Shown here piece by piece: positions 49,770 to 60,677 of a DNA stretch of 64,000 nucleotides. Numbering within the stretch: position 1 is the stretch's first letter; the number at the start of each line of letters is the position of its first letter. The notes under the pieces were generated by a model. That model worked only from the letters and a program-made list of their open reading frames with translations. It did not search any database and was not told where the DNA came from. A program made the translations under genes and the position numbers. Source of the stretch: an uncultured Pseudomonadales bacterium (GTDB taxonomy: Bacteria; Pseudomonadota; Gammaproteobacteria; Pseudomonadales; Balneatricaceae); NCBI GenBank assembly GCA_943787595.1, contig CALSNA010000003.1, forward strand, positions 1 through 64,000, given 5' to 3'.

Positions 49770-50425
49770 GCAGCAGGTACTGCATCAATTACATCAACAT
49801 CCTCTGGTATCTGAAATTCAAACGTGCCAGGGGTAATAACAATGTTAGTTTTCAGCTGGTGAAAATAAAGACTGGTTTTCTGCTCCATAGCATCAACCAG
49901 CTGCATTTGTTGCAATTGACCTGCCTTAAAGTGTAGACGCAACAATTGGTAAAGACTCTCAGTACCTAACTTTGGCTGCAAAACAAATTGTATAATATCT
50001 CCACTAGTATCTTGTTTATAAACCTCAAAATGCTGGCTAATCTGGTGGCTATCACCACTGAGCAGTAAAGCGGGGGTATGAGCAGTACGTGAATCCAGCG
50101 GCTGTACCATAACTTGCTCTAGATCCTGATCGTACAACCACATAGTGGAACCATCGCTGACTAATACTTGGGAAAATGGTGGTTCAGTTTGCCAATAAAA
50201 ACGACCTGGGCGTGCCAATACCATATAACCTTTAGTTTCTTGCAATCGACTACCACTGGAGTCCAATATATATTGGGTGAAGTGTGCTTCAATAGATTGG
50301 TTTTGACCCAGCAAGCTAATTAACTGCTGAACCGATTCATCTGCCCAAACTGGCCTAAAAATAGCAATAATCCATAAGCTAAGTGAAATAAGCAGACAAC
50401 GTAATGATAAAACTGCCATGGTCAT
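49766..50425 (-). CDS. lolA: Outer-membrane lipoprotein carrier LolA
   Basis: LolA carries lipoproteins across the periplasm to LolB. The 219-residue protein has a signal peptide (residues 1-28, SLRCLLISLSLWIIAIFRPVWA) and the LolA core: QTKGYMVLARPGRFYWQTE, QVLVSDGSTMWLYDQDLEQV. It starts at TAATG on the ftsK stop and overlaps rarA. Proteins of this family average about 200 residues. Confidence 0.95.
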   Translation of the reverse strand: MTMAVLSLRCLLISLSLWIIAIFRPVWADESVQQLISLLGQNQSIEAHFTQYILDSSGSRLQETKGYMVLARPGRFYWQTEPPFSQVLVSDGSTMWLYDQDLEQVMVQPLDSRTAHTPALLLSGDSHQISQHFEVYKQDTSGDIIQFVLQPKLGTESLYQLLRLHFKAGQLQQMQLVDAMEQKTSLYFHQLKTNIVITPGTFEFQIPEDVDVIDAVPAA

Positions 50426-52971
50426 TAATCCTGAATAGGGGGGGGAGCAAGCACTTCACGGCTGCCATTAGCAGCTTGAGAACTGATGACTCCAGCAGCT
50501 TCCATTGCTTCAATCATACGAGCTGCACGATTGTAGCCAACTTTAAATTTACGCTGCACCGATGATATAGAAGCACGACCTGATTCTGTAACAAAAGCTA
50601 CAGCTTCATCATACAGTGGATCCTGCTCATCTTCGAGTCCTGCGTTATTGCCAGTTTTCGTAACAGTACAGGTTTCCTGATCATAAGCGCCCTCTAAAAT
50701 AGCACTGACAAATTTCGGCTGGCCGCATTGTTTCCATGCTTTAACGACACAGTGAACTTCATGATCAGCTACAAATGCACCATGTACACGCTCCGGCAAA
50801 CTCTTGCCTGCCGATAGGTAAAGCATATCACCATGACCCAGTAGTTGTTCTGCACCACCTTGATCAAGGATAGTACGAGAATCAATTTTAGAGCTAACCT
50901 GAAAGGCTATTCGAGTGGGAATATTGGCTTTAATCAAACCAGTAATTACATCTACTGAAGGCCGTTGCGTGGCAAGAATCAAGTGAATCCCTGCTGCCCT
51001 AGCTTTCTGGGCAATACGGGCAATCAACTCCTCAACTTTTTTGCCAACAATCATCATCATATCGGCAAATTCATCAATAACAACCACAATATAAGGTAGA
51101 GTCTCAAGGTTAGGATGTGGTTGCTGTTCATTGGCAAAAGCATGCTCTTCTGGTTGCCATAGAGGATCTGGAATCGGTCGACCTTGTTCAGTAGCCTGAT
51201 TCACTTGAGCATTAAAACCAGCGATATTACGTACACCTTGAGCAGCCATCAATTGATAACGTCGCTCCATTTCCGCCACACACCAACGCAATCCTCCAGC
51301 TGCCTCTTTCATATCAGTGATCACCGGTGCTAACAAATGAGGAATACCATCATAAATGGATAATTCAAGCATCTTGGGATCTATCATCAGCAACCTTACC
51401 TGTTCAGGAGTAGCTTTGAACAACAGGCTAATGAGCATTGCATTAACACCCACAGATTTGCCCGAACCAGTGGTGCCTGCAACCAGTAAATGAGGCATGC
51501 TGGCAAGGTTAACCACCACAGGCATACCTGAAATATCATGCCCCAATGCCAGGGCAAGCGGACTGTCTGAGTTCTGGTATGCAGAATTATCCAGTACCTG
51601 CCGTAAGCGCACCATTTGTCGATGCTGATTGGGAATCTCCAACCCAATCACAGACTTACCGGCAATAACTTCTACCACACGCACACTCAGAATCGCCATA
51701 GAACGGGCTAAATCCTTGGCCAAGTTACTGATTTTAATAACCTTAGTGCCAGGTGCAGGCTGAATTTCAAAGCGAGTAATCACCGGGCCTGGATTCACTT
51801 CCACAACTTTAGCAATAATTCCAAAATCCAATAACTTGTGTTCCAGCAACTGGCTCATGGATTTTAATTCCATCGCAGTATAGCCTGGACCTGTATTAGC
51901 TTCTGGTAAATCAAGTAGAGTAATCTTGGGTAATCCCATTGGTTTAACTATGGACATGGCCGCCTGGTCACAATCCCCACTCCCGGTATCTTGACGATGA
52001 ACGTCAGCCAATGGCACAATTTTCAAGTATTTTTCTTTGTCAATGGAAACAGTCGGTTGTAATGAAGGCCTGATTGAAGCAAGCTCATTTGGTTTTTGGC
52101 CCATTAAAGCCACATCAACATCATGTACATTAATCTCTTCAGCATCACGTGCAGTTGCAGGTGCTAACCGATGTGCCCTGGCCACTGACTGCTTGTTTGC
52201 AGTCGCGGGGGAAGGTAAGATTATTCGTAGTCGAAACACTTGACTCAGGCGAACAATCAATTGATGCCAATAGCCTTTAGCAATCATAAATGATCGCAAT
52301 ATTACAGCGGAATGCCCTCCAAATAGGCTGTGCCAAATTTGACGAGACAGAGTTACCGAAGTGTGGCCTACCTGTTCAGTAATGGTTCCCCAGTTCAAAT
52401 TGCCATAGAAAGTGATGCCTAACATGACTAGCGTTATGGCCAGTAAGTTTATGCCCGGCAGTTTCAATAAAGTTACCACCGCAGGTACACTAAGCCAGTA
52501 ACCAATCAACCCACCTGAAGTCATGGGTAACTGCCAACTGGCATTACTGATGTGGAATGTTGCTAGAATACAAGCACCTATGATTAAGCAGACCAAAGCC
52601 AATATCCTGATCAGCAACAATGGTAATGCATCACGTTTTAATCGTAGAAAATAGCTTATACCATGACCTAATGCCAGTAATGGTATTAAAAATGCTACCC
52701 AGCCAAACCAAGTGAATAACATATCACTCCACCACGCACCCAGGACACCACCTTGATTCATAACTGGATAAGAATTTTGGCTAATGAAAAAACCAGAGTC
52801 GGCTGGATGATAGCTCCACAGAGCCATTAGCAGGTATACTGCAAAGGCTACTATAATCATAACCATAGCTTTTACTGCAATCAGCAAAAGGAATGCTAAT
52901 AATCGACCTTCAGGCTCAGGTTGCTTTTTTCTTAAATCTTTACTTGATGTAGGTGATGCTGGATATATCAC
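50425..52971 (-). CDS. ftsK: DNA translocase FtsK
   Basis: FtsK couples cell division to chromosome segregation at dif. The 848-residue protein has an N-terminal domain with four or five membrane segments (about 30-200), a linker, and a C-terminal RecA-like motor. The motor has Walker [16 protein letters not shown] (near residue 500) and Walker [16 protein letters not shown] gamma winged-helix DNA-reading domain ends it ([21 protein letters not shown]). The linker is short compared with E. coli FtsK. In Pseudomonas trxB lies next to it, but here the neighbour is aat. Confidence 0.96.
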   Translation of the reverse strand: MIYPASPTSSKDLRKKQPEPEGRLLAFLLLIAVKAMVMIIVAFAVYLLMALWSYHPADSGFFISQNSYPVMNQGGVLGAWWSDMLFTWFGWVAFLIPLLALGHGISYFLRLKRDALPLLLIRILALVCLIIGACILATFHISNASWQLPMTSGGLIGYWLSVPAVVTLLKLPGINLLAITLVMLGITFYGNLNWGTITEQVGHTSVTLSRQIWHSLFGGHSAVILRSFMIAKGYWHQLIVRLSQVFRLRIILPSPATANKQSVARAHRLAPATARDAEEINVHDVDVALMGQKPNELASIRPSLQPTVSIDKEKYLKIVPLADVHRQDTGSGDCDQAAMSIVKPMGLPKITLLDLPEANTGPGYTAMELKSMSQLLEHKLLDFGIIAKVVEVNPGPVITRFEIQPAPGTKVIKISNLAKDLARSMAILSVRVVEVIAGKSVIGLEIPNQHRQMVRLRQVLDNSAYQNSDSPLALALGHDISGMPVVVNLASMPHLLVAGTTGSGKSVGVNAMLISLLFKATPEQVRLLMIDPKMLELSIYDGIPHLLAPVITDMKEAAGGLRWCVAEMERRYQLMAAQGVRNIAGFNAQVNQATEQGRPIPDPLWQPEEHAFANEQQPHPNLETLPYIVVVIDEFADMMMIVGKKVEELIARIAQKARAAGIHLILATQRPSVDVITGLIKANIPTRIAFQVSSKIDSRTILDQGGAEQLLGHGDMLYLSAGKSLPERVHGAFVADHEVHCVVKAWKQCGQPKFVSAILEGAYDQETCTVTKTGNNAGLEDEQDPLYDEAVAFVTESGRASISSVQRKFKVGYNRAARMIEAMEAAGVISSQAANGSREVLAPPPIQD

Positions 52972-53205
52972 TTAAAATTCCTTATAAAATAGATACAACG
53001 CATTCACGTCAATTGATTATAAATCATACAGCTAATATCTATCATATTGAACTAAGTATAGCTTATTTAAGGTCAACGAAAAAATAGCCACTCAAGCATC
53101 TGATGATGCGCAAATCAATAAGTTAAGGTTGTGGCTGAATACAAAATGTTATAATAACAGTATATTAACCAGTCAGTAATTACTGAATACTTAGCTGCCA
53201 TCACT

Positions 53206-53919
53206 ATGCCATTATTTCAACTTGATCCACAACTAATTGACTTTCCTCCTGTTGAACTGGCATTAAATCAACCTCAGGGATTATTGGCAGTAGGGGGGGA
53301 TTTATCACGCCCACGCCTGCTTAATGCATATCAGCAAGGCATTTTTCCATGGTACAGCGAAGGTGAGCCAATCTATTGGTGGTGTCCAAGTCCACGGATG
53401 GTTATGAAGCCTGAGCAACTGCATATCTCTCGAAGCCTAGCTAAAATACTGCGCCGAGGCTTATTTCAAGTAACTATCGACCAGGCTTTTACAAAAGTAA
53501 TCAATCAATGTGCTTATATTGCAAGATCAGATACCAGCGATACTTGGATTACTAGCGACATGCAAACAGCCTATATTGATCTTTTTAAGGCCGGTTATGC
53601 TCATTCGGTAGAAGTCTGGTACCAGGGCAACCTGTGTGGGGGACTATATGGCATTGCCCTAGGACAGATATTCTTTGGTGAGTCGATGTTTAGCTGCATG
53701 AGCAATGCTTCCAAAGTGGCCCTCGTTTATCTGGTTAAACAACTACAAGACTGGGACTTTATGCTGCTAGACTGTCAAATGCACACCGACCACCTGACTA
53801 GCCTTGGTGCAGGACTAATATCACTGGAGCATTTTCAGCAATATCTACAGGTCAATCAGCAATGGGGGCTGGACAGTGCCTGGTCGAAACAATTTTTTTT
53901 TAACCATTCATCTAGATGA
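53206..53919 (+). CDS. aat: Leucyl/phenylalanyl-tRNA-protein transferase
   Basis: Aat attaches Leu or Phe to N-terminal Arg or Lys residues, creating N-degrons read by ClpS-ClpAP. The 237-residue protein has FPPVELALNQPQGLLAVGGD, FPWYSEGEPIYWWCPSPRMV and the substrate motif HSVEVWYQGNLCGGLYGIALG. It is followed by ate with a 4-bp overlap. ClpS and ClpA, encoded at 55.0-57.8 kb, are its downstream partners. Confidence 0.96.
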   Translation: MPLFQLDPQLIDFPPVELALNQPQGLLAVGGDLSRPRLLNAYQQGIFPWYSEGEPIYWWCPSPRMVMKPEQLHISRSLAKILRRGLFQVTIDQAFTKVINQCAYIARSDTSDTWITSDMQTAYIDLFKAGYAHSVEVWYQGNLCGGLYGIALGQIFFGESMFSCMSNASKVALVYLVKQLQDWDFMLLDCQMHTDHLTSLGAGLISLEHFQQYLQVNQQWGLDSAWSKQFFFNHSSR

Positions 53920-54623
53920 CGACTACACAGAAGATTTTACTCTACCCTACCCAGGAGTATCCATGCAGCTATCTGCCAGATCGTTTTGCCCGCTGCCTTT
54001 TTTTAGACCCCTCGATAAGACCAACTGCTGACCTCTATCAAGAACTATCTGATCTGGGTTTTCGACGTAGTGGCAGTCATCTGTATCGACCACAATGTAA
54101 TCAATGCAATAGTTGCCAGTCGAGTTGGATCAGGGTACAAGATTTTACTCCCAGCCGATCACAGCGCAAAATATTGAAGCGCAATCGGGATCTGGAAGAA
54201 CAGCACATGCCAACACGATCCACCCATGAAGTGTACCAACTTTATTCAAATTATATCTGCCAACGCCACTATGGTGGCGATATGTACCCACCAAGCAAGA
54301 AACAATTTAATGACTTTTTGTGCCATCAGATGGATTCAAGCCGCCATTTTATCGGTTATTATCTGGAACAAAAATTGATCGGGGTCGGGATAGTTGATCA
54401 ACTTGAACAAGGTTACTCATCCATCTACAGTTTCTTTAGCTCCGGTTTATCCCAACGCAGTTTGGGTAGCTACATTATATTACGCCATATTGAGCGCCCC
54501 CGGAATCGAAACATACCCTATGTATATCTGGGATATTGGATTAAGAACAGTCCAGGGATGGCCTATAAAATTGCTTACCAGCCATTAGAGGTGTTTGATG
54601 AAAAGCAATGGCGACTAAGCTGA
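53916..54623 (+). CDS. bpt: Aspartate/glutamate leucyltransferase (Ate/Bpt)
   Basis: Bpt attaches Leu to N-terminal Asp or Glu, feeding the ClpS-ClpAP pathway. The 235-residue protein has the Cys cluster NQCNSC at about 65-70 and KILKRNRDLE, plus YLGYWIKNSPGMAYK near the C-terminus. It overlaps aat, so the two N-end-rule transferases are co-expressed. The length is typical for the family. Confidence 0.93.
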   Translation: MTTTQKILLYPTQEYPCSYLPDRFARCLFLDPSIRPTADLYQELSDLGFRRSGSHLYRPQCNQCNSCQSSWIRVQDFTPSRSQRKILKRNRDLEEQHMPTRSTHEVYQLYSNYICQRHYGGDMYPPSKKQFNDFLCHQMDSSRHFIGYYLEQKLIGVGIVDQLEQGYSSIYSFFSSGLSQRSLGSYIILRHIERPRNRNIPYVYLGYWIKNSPGMAYKIAYQPLEVFDEKQWRLS

Positions 54624-54676
54624 CACCAATCATGAATGTAGACTAGTGGCTTTAAAGGACAGTAATTAAGCCAATA

Positions 54677-54707
54677 TTTTTGCCTTTTGTTTGGCTTTCA
54701 GGCAAAA
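54677..54707 (+). terminator. Hairpin between bpt and infA
   Basis: TTTTGCCT (54677-54684) pairs with AGGCAAAA (54700-54707) with a 15-base T-rich loop. It lies between the bpt stop and infA start and has no following T run on the plus strand, so it could terminate bpt transcription poorly or be part of the infA leader. Confidence 0.4.
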
Positions 54708-54747
54708 TGTCGGCACTAGAAAAACAACCAACATTTTTGAGGCTTTA

Positions 54748-54966
54748 ATGGCGAAGGAAGACCAGATTGAAATGGAGGGTACTATTATTGATACCCTACC
54801 CAATACCATGTTCCGGGTAGAACTGGAAAACGGCCATATCATAACAGCACATATCTCAGGCAAAATGCGCAAACACTATATTCGTATTCTTACCGGTGAC
54901 AAAGTAAAGGTAGAAATCACTCCTTATGATCTAAGCAAAGGCCGCATCACATATCGTGCCCGTTAA
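54748..54966 (+). CDS. infA: Translation initiation factor IF-1
   Basis: IF-1 binds the A site of the 30S subunit during initiation. The 72-residue OB-fold protein starts [13 protein letters not shown] and contains [20 protein letters not shown] and a typical [16 protein letters not shown] end. The reading from 54691 includes a nonhomologous extension and was not used. Confidence 0.97.
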   Translation: MAKEDQIEMEGTIIDTLPNTMFRVELENGHIITAHISGKMRKHYIRILTGDKVKVEITPYDLSKGRITYRAR

Positions 54967-55032
54967 ATAATATATGCTGAATTCGTCTTTCTGATCTTTC
55001 ACAATACCTCCCTAGATGCAGAGTTATATTGC

Positions 55033-57291
55033 TCAGGTGAGCAACTTGATTGGTTCCTGTGACAAGTGTACTTTAAGATTGATTTCCTCATCAACTAGGT
55101 CAACTTCAAGAGTTCCTCCCTTATCGGCAAAATCACCAAACAGAAGTAAGTCGGCCATGGGTTTTTTCAGTTTTTTCTGGATTAACCTAGCCATGGGACG
55201 GGCTCCCATATCTTCATCATAGCCCCTATCAGCAAGCCAGATACGAGCTTTCCGGGATACACGGAGCAACACATTCTTATTATCCAATTGAGCCTGTAAC
55301 TCAACCAAGAATTTGTCAACTACGCCCATAATTACTTCACGAGATAAACGTTTGAATTGAATAATATCATCAAGTCGGTTGCGAAATTCTGGAGAAAATA
55401 TTTTCCTTATTGCAGTCATGCTATCGAGGGCGTGATCCTGCTTAGTAAAGCCAATAGAGGCGCGGTGAGTCTGCTTTGCACCAGCATTAGTTGTCATAAC
55501 AAGAATAACATTGCGAAAATCTGACTTACGACCATTATTATCCGTCAAGGTACCATTATCCATAACCTGCAACAGGATATTAAATATTTCTGAATGAGCT
55601 TTCTCAATTTCATCAAGTAGCAGGACACAATGGGGATTCTGGGTCACCGACTCGGTCAATAACCCACCCTGTTCAAAGCCTACATAACCCGGCGGAGCAC
55701 CAATCAGACGAGATACCGTGTGACGTTCCATATATTCCGACATATCAAATCGAATCAATTCAATACCAAGAATACGCGCCAATTGTTGGGTAACTTCAGT
55801 TTTACCTACACCTGTGGGACCTGCAAATAAAAACGAAGCGACTGGTTTGTAAGGAGCGGTCAAGCCAGCACGTGATAACTTGATTGCATGACTCAGGGAA
55901 GTAATCGCTTCATCCTGGCCAAATACCACGAGCTTGAGTGTCTGTTCTAGGTTTTGCAGTTGTCGACGATCTGATGCCGATACACTGGTAGATGGAATCC
56001 GGGCAATGCGGGCAATTACCGCTTCAATATCTGCCACCTCAATAGTCGATTTGCGGTTATCCGGAATCTGCAATTGTTGAAAAGCACCGGCTTCATCAAG
56101 CACATCTATAGCTTTGTCAGGCATATTCTTATCATTAATATAACGATCAGCCAGTTCCACTGCTGAATCAATAGCTTCCAATTGATATTTAATTTGATGA
56201 TGTGCCTCAAAATAACCTACCAACCCTCTTAGGATAGCTTTGGTATCTTCCACAGTAGGTTCTTCAATATCAATTTTCTGAAAACGCCTGGCTAACGCAC
56301 GATCTTTTTCAAAAACACCTCGAAATTCCTTAAAGGTTGTCGAACCGATACAGCGTAACCCAGCGGATCCCAGTGCTGGTTTTAATAAGTTGGATACATC
56401 TAACGATCCACCTGAAGTTGCTCCTGCACCGATAATAGTATGTATTTCGTCAATAAATAAAATGGCATTGGGGTCTTGCTTCAACTCTGATAGTAGCGCC
56501 TTGAGACGTTTTTCAAAATCACCTCTATATTTAGTACCTGCCAAAAGACTGCCCATATCAAGCGCATATATTGTAGCGTTAGCAATAATTTCAGGCACTG
56601 TACCTCGCTGTATCTGATAAGCAAACCCTTCAGCAATGGCAGTTTTGCCTACGCCAGAATCACCGACCAGCAAAGGGTTATTCTTGCGCCGCCGCGCCAA
56701 TACCTGAATCAATCTTTGTACTTCTGATTTACGGCCTACCAAGGGATCAATACGTCCCTCCCTAGCTTCAATATTGAGGTTGGTAGTGAACTTCTTCAGA
56801 CTGGATGTTTTAGCTTGATTGCTATCTACTGCATTTTCACCAGCCTGACCTTCCGGGTCAATCTTGCTAATACCGTGGGCAATAAAATTAACCACATCAA
56901 CCCGACCAATATCCATGGAGCCTAGTAAATATACTGACTGGCTCTCAGATTCGATAAAAATGGCCACTAGCACATTAGCACCAGTAACTTCGTTCTTTCC
57001 CGACGATTGAACGTGAAACACAGCCCGCTGCAACACTCTCTGGAATCCTAAAGTTGGCTTAACCTCTAATTCATCAAGTGCTGGTAATACCGGTGTGGTC
57101 GCATCAATAAAAATATCCAGTTTATGCTTCAATACTGCCAGGTCAGCACCACAGGCTTGTAATACAGTGATCACCGAACAATTGTCTAGTAATGCTAACA
57201 ATAAGTGCTCCACCGTCATAAACTCATGACGTTTTAAGCTAGCATCTTTGTAGGCTTTGCTCAGTGAATGTTCCAGCTCTTTATCCAACAT
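55033..57291 (-). CDS. clpA: ClpA, ATPase subunit of ClpAP protease
   Basis: ClpA unfolds proteins and feeds them to ClpP. The 752-residue protein has the N-domain that binds ClpS, a first AAA+ module with GDSGVGKTA (near residue 212) and LFIDEIHTIIGAGA, and a second with GPTGVGKTE (near 492) and LLLDEIEKAH. The ClpP-binding loop region and C-domain are present. It is transcribed after clpS with a 77-bp gap. Confidence 0.97.
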   Translation of the reverse strand: MLDKELEHSLSKAYKDASLKRHEFMTVEHLLLALLDNCSVITVLQACGADLAVLKHKLDIFIDATTPVLPALDELEVKPTLGFQRVLQRAVFHVQSSGKNEVTGANVLVAIFIESESQSVYLLGSMDIGRVDVVNFIAHGISKIDPEGQAGENAVDSNQAKTSSLKKFTTNLNIEAREGRIDPLVGRKSEVQRLIQVLARRRKNNPLLVGDSGVGKTAIAEGFAYQIQRGTVPEIIANATIYALDMGSLLAGTKYRGDFEKRLKALLSELKQDPNAILFIDEIHTIIGAGATSGGSLDVSNLLKPALGSAGLRCIGSTTFKEFRGVFEKDRALARRFQKIDIEEPTVEDTKAILRGLVGYFEAHHQIKYQLEAIDSAVELADRYINDKNMPDKAIDVLDEAGAFQQLQIPDNRKSTIEVADIEAVIARIARIPSTSVSASDRRQLQNLEQTLKLVVFGQDEAITSLSHAIKLSRAGLTAPYKPVASFLFAGPTGVGKTEVTQQLARILGIELIRFDMSEYMERHTVSRLIGAPPGYVGFEQGGLLTESVTQNPHCVLLLDEIEKAHSEIFNILLQVMDNGTLTDNNGRKSDFRNVILVMTTNAGAKQTHRASIGFTKQDHALDSMTAIRKIFSPEFRNRLDDIIQFKRLSREVIMGVVDKFLVELQAQLDNKNVLLRVSRKARIWLADRGYDEDMGARPMARLIQKKLKKPMADLLLFGDFADKGGTLEVDLVDEEINLKVHLSQEPIKLLT

Positions 57292-57368
57292 ATATTTAAA
57301 CTCACATGTTTTTATTGATCAAATTCCTTGCCCCTCATAACCCAGTTTTTATCTATCATTTGGATTCA

Positions 57369-57755
57369 TCATGATGGCTCAACTTTGCACAACAATGGAT
57401 GTTTATTCTGACGGGCAAAACTGTTTACGGCCATAGCTTTGGTTTCAGCCACATCACGAGTGTAAATTCCACATATGCCCTTACCTTGAGTATGCACATC
57501 CAGCATAATCTGAGTAGCCTTCTCTTCATTATGATGAAAAAGACGTATCAAAATATTGATAACAAACTCCATGGGAGTGTAATCATCATTGATGAGAATG
57601 ACTTTATACATCAATGGGGGCTTGATTCCATTGATGTTTTCTTCAAGTAACTGTAGATCATGCTCTTCATGTGGATTGATTCCAGCATACCAACGGCCAC
57701 CTACAGCCTGCTCGGGTTGATAAATACATTGATGCATACTTCTGATTGCCGACAT
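57369..57755 (-). CDS. clpS: ClpS adaptor for N-degrons
   Basis: ClpS recognises destabilising N-terminal residues and delivers them to ClpA. The 128-residue protein keeps [20 protein letters not shown], the acidic substrate pocket and ClpA-binding surface, preceded by a non-conserved N-terminal part of about 50 residues that is longer than usual. An internal start is therefore possible. It is just upstream of clpA and is divergent from the cold-shock gene. Confidence 0.9.
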   Translation of the reverse strand: MSAIRSMHQCIYQPEQAVGGRWYAGINPHEEHDLQLLEENINGIKPPLMYKVILINDDYTPMEFVINILIRLFHHNEEKATQIMLDVHTQGKGICGIYTRDVAETKAMAVNSFARQNKHPLLCKVEPS

Positions 57756-57894
57756 TTAGTTTGTTCCACTTATTGTGTAGTGTAAATTAGTAAATCACAC
57801 CCCAAAAAAAATCTTTACTATAATAATCATGAGTATTTACACAGCATAGCAAACTGATCTCCTTATGTTTTCAATTTTATTTAAGGATGATTAA

Positions 57895-58149
57895 ATGTCA
57901 AAAGGGAATGCCGGACAAATTAGACAACAAAACCTAATTGGCACGGTTAAATGGTTCAACAGTGCTAAAGGATATGGCTTTATAAGTATACAGTCAGACA
58001 CAGAAACCGATCTTTTTGCAAACTATTCAGCCATTAAAATGAATGGCTACAAATACCTTAAGCCGGGACAAAACGTAAATTTATCGATAGCCCAGGGACC
58101 AAAGGGCTGGCATGCTGTCAATATTACTGATGCCGAACACAGCAAATGA
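57895..58149 (+). CDS. Cold-shock domain protein (CspD-like)
   Basis: The 84-residue protein contains a cold-shock fold: TVKWFNSAKGYGFI is the RNP1 region. The second RNA-binding motif, normally DVFVHxS, reads DLFANYS, so a key His is replaced. The position next to clpS matches cspD in Pseudomonas. The changed motif suggests altered nucleic acid binding or relaxed selection. A second divergent feature is the EHSK end. Confidence 0.8.
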   Translation: MSKGNAGQIRQQNLIGTVKWFNSAKGYGFISIQSDTETDLFANYSAIKMNGYKYLKPGQNVNLSIAQGPKGWHAVNITDAEHSK

Positions 58150-58182
58150 ATAATAAAGCCGTAATATTTATAAAGCCGTAAT

Positions 58183-58218
58183 ATTTATAAAGCCAGTATT
58201 ACAACTGGCTTTATAAAT
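58183..58218. terminator. Perfect 15-bp dyad between csp gene and icd
   Basis: ATTTATAAAGCCAGT (58183-58197) is perfectly complementary to ACTGGCTTTATAAAT (58204-58218). It lies between the convergent 3' ends of the csp gene and icd and could end transcription from both sides. Two tandem copies of a 17-bp unit (TAAAGCCGTAATATTTA) precede it at about 58153-58186. Confidence 0.6.
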
Positions 58219-58233
58219 TACATGAATTCGCTA

Positions 58234-59499
58234 TCAATCCATATGCTGTATTATTGCCTGCCCAAATTCAGAACATGACAACAAAGTAGCATTCTCCATG
58301 AGACGCTCAAAATCATAAGTGACCGTTCGCGCAGCTATAGCACCCTCTGTACCCTTAATAATTAAGTCAGCAGCTTCAATCCAGCCTAGATGTCGTAACA
58401 TCATCTCAGCCGAGAGAATGACTGATCCTGGATTTACCTTGTCTTGTCCAGCATATTTTGGTGCTGTTCCGTGGGTCGCTTCAAAGATAGCAATATCATC
58501 ACTTAGATTCGCTCCTGGGGCAATACCAATGCCACCTACCTGAGCAGCCAACGCATCAGATAGATAATCACCATTTAAATTGAGGGTAGCAATCACATCA
58601 TATTCAGCTGGACGCAACAGGATCTGTTGCAACATAGCATCTGCAATAACATCCTTGATAACAATAGTTTTGCCAGTATTAGGGTTTACCATGCTGCACC
58701 AGGGTCCTCCATCCATTAAGGTAGCACCGAACTCTTCACGAGCAGTTTCATAACCCCAATCCTTAAAAGCACCTTCAGTAAACTTCATGATATTGCCCTT
58801 GTGAACCAAGGTCAGGGAATCCCGGTCATAATCAATTACATACTGCAGCGCCTGACGCACCAGCCGCTTCGTACCAGCTTCTGATACGGGCTTGATACCA
58901 ATGCCGCACTGTTCATCAAAACGAATCTTGGTCACGTTCATTTCCTCTTTAAGGAAACGAATGACCTTATTTGCCTCTGGTGTACCAGCACGCCACTCAA
59001 CACCAGCATAAATATCTTCCGAATTCTCCCGAAAAATGACCATATCAACGTTCTGAGGGTGATTTACTGGTGTGGGAACCCCAGCAAACCAGCGTACTGG
59101 ACGTTGGCAGATATACAAATCCAACTCCTGGCGCAAAGCTACATTCAGAGAACGAATACCACCACCCACAGGGGTAGTCAGAGGACCTTTAATACCAACC
59201 TTGAATTGTTTGAATGCATTCAGGGTTTCTGTTGGCATCCAAGTATCAGCATCATACATGGTGGTTGCCTTTTCACCGGCATAAACCTCCATCCATGCTA
59301 TATTTCTGATACCCTGATAGGCCTTTACTAAGGCAGCATCCACGACTTGTAGCATAATCGGTGATACATCACGACCAATACCATCACCTTCAATGTAGGG
59401 GATAATAGGATTATTCGGAACATTGAGGGACAAGTCCGGATTTATGGTAATGACATCACCTTGTTCAGGAACCTGGATCTTTTGGTATCCCATGATCAA
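58234..59499 (-). CDS. icd: NADP-dependent isocitrate dehydrogenase
   Basis: Icd oxidises isocitrate to 2-oxoglutarate in the citric acid cycle. The 421-residue protein has the phosphorylation-loop segment [20 protein letters not shown] (with the Ser that AceK phosphorylates), [14 protein letters not shown], and [17 protein letters not shown] with [20 protein letters not shown]. The length is close to the E. coli enzyme. It is a single gene. Confidence 0.97.
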   Translation of the reverse strand: MIMGYQKIQVPEQGDVITINPDLSLNVPNNPIIPYIEGDGIGRDVSPIMLQVVDAALVKAYQGIRNIAWMEVYAGEKATTMYDADTWMPTETLNAFKQFKVGIKGPLTTPVGGGIRSLNVALRQELDLYICQRPVRWFAGVPTPVNHPQNVDMVIFRENSEDIYAGVEWRAGTPEANKVIRFLKEEMNVTKIRFDEQCGIGIKPVSEAGTKRLVRQALQYVIDYDRDSLTLVHKGNIMKFTEGAFKDWGYETAREEFGATLMDGGPWCSMVNPNTGKTIVIKDVIADAMLQQILLRPAEYDVIATLNLNGDYLSDALAAQVGGIGIAPGANLSDDIAIFEATHGTAPKYAGQDKVNPGSVILSAEMMLRHLGWIEAADLIIKGTEGAIAARTVTYDFERLMENATLLSCSEFGQAIIQHMD

Positions 59500-60119
59500 C
59501 TCCTAATAAAAATAAATTAATGATTACCCTCAGCAACATTAAGGTTAAGTATGGATTTTTCGTAGTGATTATCAATAAAATGCAGTTGCATAAAATCTAT
59601 GAGGGTAGAGAGAGTGTTGCGAGTTAGATGAATTTCTGCTGATTCTTATCTCAACCGAGCCTTTGCCAAGCTGCACTACTTCCTAAGATAGTGAATCCAT
59701 ATTATAACCGTTTGGTTCACAATGACCCAAAAGTTTACGTGACTAACTTACGTAATTATAGCTATTCATAAAAATTATAGTTGAATAGCCTTCTAACTAA
59801 GTGGCTGTTATTTAAGCTAGTAAGCCCAAGGACAAGGACTAATATAACTAACTAATAATGATCATATGCAACAAATATAAATCGCCCACACCAGACAGGT
59901 TTAAAACAGCCTGTTTTTATAGGCTACTCTGTATAATAAAATGCCTAATCAATATCGGTTTAACAAATTTAAACTGAAAGTAAAAGCTCGACTCTGCCAG
60001 CCAATAATGTAAAGATGTAATATAATGTACGCCAACCCAAATGGTCTGTTGCTAGACACAATAATCGCTAATACACGGTGTTCCCTCCAGCATAGTTACA
60101 AATACAGACATTAACCAAA
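59500..60119. other. 620-bp gap between icd and moaE
   Basis: The stretch contains the icd promoter region and the 3' side of moaE. No protein, RNA gene or clear repeat was recognised. It is AT-rich like other gaps in the window. Confidence 0.4.
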
Positions 60120-60584
60120 TCAGGTACTCTGCCAACGTCGATCTGCCTGTTGATCCGCAGACTTAACAGCGACCCAATGTTTACCATCATCGGTAATTTC
60201 AGCCTTCCAAAATGGCGCATCCTGTTTCAAGTAATCCATAACATACTCACAGGCTTTGAAGGCATCACTACGATGACAACTGGCTACGCCAACATAGACG
60301 ATCTGATCACAAGGTTGTAAACGACCAATACGATGGATAACCTGCACCGCTAACAGAGGCCATCTAGCGCGCGCCTTTTGTACAATAGTTTTTAAATAGG
60401 CTTGCGTCATTCCGGGATAATGTTCAAGTTCCATTGCCTTTAAAGATCCATTGGAAATATCTCTCACTAAACCAGCGAATACGATTACAGCACCGATTTT
60501 CCCAGCACTGGACTGGCACAACAGCCTATATTGCTCAGCAAAATCAAAGTCAGCTGTCTGGATTTTTATAAAATCATCCTGCAT
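60120..60584 (-). CDS. moaE: Molybdopterin synthase catalytic subunit MoaE
   Basis: MoaE inserts sulphur from MoaD into cyclic pyranopterin. The 154-residue protein has FAGLVRDISNG, HRIGRLQPCDQIVYVGVAS, HRSDAFKACEYVMDYLKQ and the catalytic lysine stretch APFWKAEI. MoaD and MoaC are not in the window, although moaB-moeA lies at 27.5 kb. The gene is alone. Confidence 0.94.
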   Translation of the reverse strand: MQDDFIKIQTADFDFAEQYRLLCQSSAGKIGAVIVFAGLVRDISNGSLKAMELEHYPGMTQAYLKTIVQKARARWPLLAVQVIHRIGRLQPCDQIVYVGVASCHRSDAFKACEYVMDYLKQDAPFWKAEITDDGKHWVAVKSADQQADRRWQST

Positions 60585-60677
60585 GGCGGAATAAACACCT
60601 CAAATAATTACCAAGCTATAGGTTCTGACAGATAGTCAGAGTAAAATAAACTTTTTTAAATTTACTCATCTACATGT

